Shown here: in pieces, positions 6,265 through 7,170 of the stretch
Numbering within the stretch: the first letter of the stretch is position 1
Layout of the letters: each line of letters begins with the position of its first letter
NCBI GenBank assembly: GCA_024278285.1
Contig: JAJRTM010000069.1
Location: 1 to 7,170 of the forward strand
Reading direction: 5' to 3'
Length of the DNA stretch: 7,170 nucleotides
From: Planctomycetota bacterium
Lineage (GTDB): Bacteria; Planctomycetota; Planctomycetia; Planctomycetales; Planctomycetaceae
Program-made: the position numbers and the translations under genes
Notes under the pieces: model-generated
Databases searched by the model: none
Seen by the model: only the letters and a program-made list of their open reading frames with translations
What the model was told of the DNA's origin: nothing

Positions 6265-7170
6265 TTGCAAAACCAGCCGCATTCTCAATGGCAGGTAATC
6301 GATTCGGCTGCGAGCCAGCGGGATGAGGCTTGGGATCTGGATCGCAGGACCGGATTGCGCACCGCGTTTTTGTGGCTGGGGACTTTTTTACTGTTATCGA
6401 TTAGTGGACTGCGGCTGTACGATCTCAAAGCGAATCACGCTGAAGATTTTCTTGCCAATGCACACCCAACAACAATCATATCCGAAACAATTCCTGCTAC
6501 CGATGGGCGGATTTATTCCAGCGATGGGCAACTTCTGGCCTACGACGACCAACTGTTCGCATTGGCGGTCCATTACCGCTGGCTTGAAGAACCTCCCCAT
6601 GAAATCTGGTGGAAGCAACAGGCTCGAAAACGATTAACAAAAAGTAACCGCAAAGATCCGCAGGCATTAAAACAGGCCAAGGCAGAAGTGTTACAGCAGC
6701 GGGAAAAACTTTGGAAGCGGCTGGCACTGATCAGCGGGGAGCCTCTTGAAAAATTAATGGCAAAACGCCTGGCGATTCAACAACGTATTGAACGCATCGC
6801 CAATGCGGTTCGTAAGAAGCAGGAAGCTCGCGAGAAAACAGCACCCGCAGCAGTCCCTTTAATCGATGCGAACAAAACGAAATGGGAGCGAATCTGGTCA
6901 CTGGTGAAAAGTGAATTGACGCAGCCGCCGCGTCGTTCGAAATACGATCCGATTATTATTCGCGAAGAGCTTGATTATCATACTCTGATCGATCAGTTAT
7001 CGACGGCTGATGTCGCGGAAATCGAATCGCATCCAACAGAATTTCCGGGAACACGAATCATTACAAAAACCCGCAGAGTCTATCCGGGCGGTTCGCTGGC
7101 AGCTCACGTGATTGGAGTTCGCCGAGCGATGCGTGATGATCAAATCCGAAAACGAAAGAAGGAGTTGCAA
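6265..7170 (+). CDS. Class B penicillin-binding protein (PBP2/FtsI type), N-terminal part, cut by window end
   Basis: The first 302 residues are visible and the frame is open at the edge. Class B PBPs are membrane-anchored transpeptidases that cross-link peptidoglycan made by a SEDS partner. A 30-residue cytoplasmic tail leads into one membrane helix (about 32-48). The start of the dimerisation/pedestal domain follows: ETIPATDGRIYSSDGQLLA (75-92) is the counterpart of the usual RGxIxDRNGxxLA. At 260-285 come FPG, then RVYPGGSLAAHVIGV, a standard class B PBP signature; the FPG favours PBP2 (MrdA) over FtsI. About 178 residues separate these motifs, against roughly 80 in E. coli PBP2. The extra part (about 112-225) is charged and helical and looks like a coiled coil. 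The transpeptidase domain with its SxxK, SxN and KTG motifs should lie beyond the window. TTG is the start: TAA 6241 lies just upstream in frame. The gene shares a strand with the SEDS gene at 308 but is separated from it by the sigma/kinase pair. Confidence 0.88.
   Translation, partial: MQNQPHSQWQVIDSAASQRDEAWDLDRRTGLRTAFLWLGTFLLLSISGLRLYDLKANHAEDFLANAHPTTIISETIPATDGRIYSSDGQLLAYDDQLFALAVHYRWLEEPPHEIWWKQQARKRLTKSNRKDPQALKQAKAEVLQQREKLWKRLALISGEPLEKLMAKRLAIQQRIERIANAVRKKQEAREKTAPAAVPLIDANKTKWERIWSLVKSELTQPPRRSKYDPIIIREELDYHTLIDQLSTADVAEIESHPTEFPGTRIITKTRRVYPGGSLAAHVIGVRRAMRDDQIRKRKKELQ

Noticed and set aside
6191..6298. 35-codon ATG frame overlapping the PBP start
   Set aside because: No ribosome site, out of frame with the PBP gene and no recognisable sequence. 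The PBP reading from TTG 6265 has clear family motifs.

Overview
The window looks like a chromosomal segment of a bacterium of the phylum Planctomycetota (Planctomycetia). No 16S or other marker gene is present, so this rests on three signs: an ECF sigma factor followed by a very large Ser/Thr receptor kinase; a kinase that opens with an anti-sigma-type zinc finger and ends in beta-rich domains of a kind I associate with this phylum; and moderate GC with long, repeat-bearing intergenic gaps. All recognisable genes are on the + strand.

Layout. 1-307 is non-coding leader with an 11-C homopolymer. 308-1444 is a complete SEDS glycosyltransferase of the FtsW/RodA/SpoVE family, closest in motif to FtsW. 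1530-2126 is an ECF sigma factor. The 173-base gap after it holds a textbook REP doublet (REPIN) at 2183-2260. 2300-5662 is a 1120-residue membrane Ser/Thr kinase. In order it has a zinc-finger anti-sigma-like head, a complete kinase domain, one membrane helix and about 695 residues predicted outside the cytoplasm. The outer part includes a lipocalin-like beta domain, what looks like a catalytically dead trypsin-fold domain, a heavy-metal-binding CPMH...CxxCGM domain, and a second lipocalin-like domain. 5663-6264 is about 600 bases without a convincing gene. It holds a 247-bp element bounded by perfect 32-bp inverted repeats, then a second cluster of nested inverted repeats with a promoter candidate. 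6265 to the window end is the N-terminal 302 residues of a class B penicillin-binding protein (PBP2/FtsI type), starting at TTG and running off the edge.

How the genes may work together. A SEDS polymerase and a class B PBP form the two-part peptidoglycan synthase of rod elongation or division. Here the two halves flank a sigma factor/receptor kinase module. The kinase could sense a metal or envelope state with its outer domains and pass this to the neighbouring sigma factor through its zinc-finger head, its kinase activity, or both. A link from that module to the cell-wall genes is inference from position only.

The least ordinary items are the kinase's domain architecture, the REPIN between sigma factor and kinase, and the 247-bp inverted-repeat element before the PBP gene.
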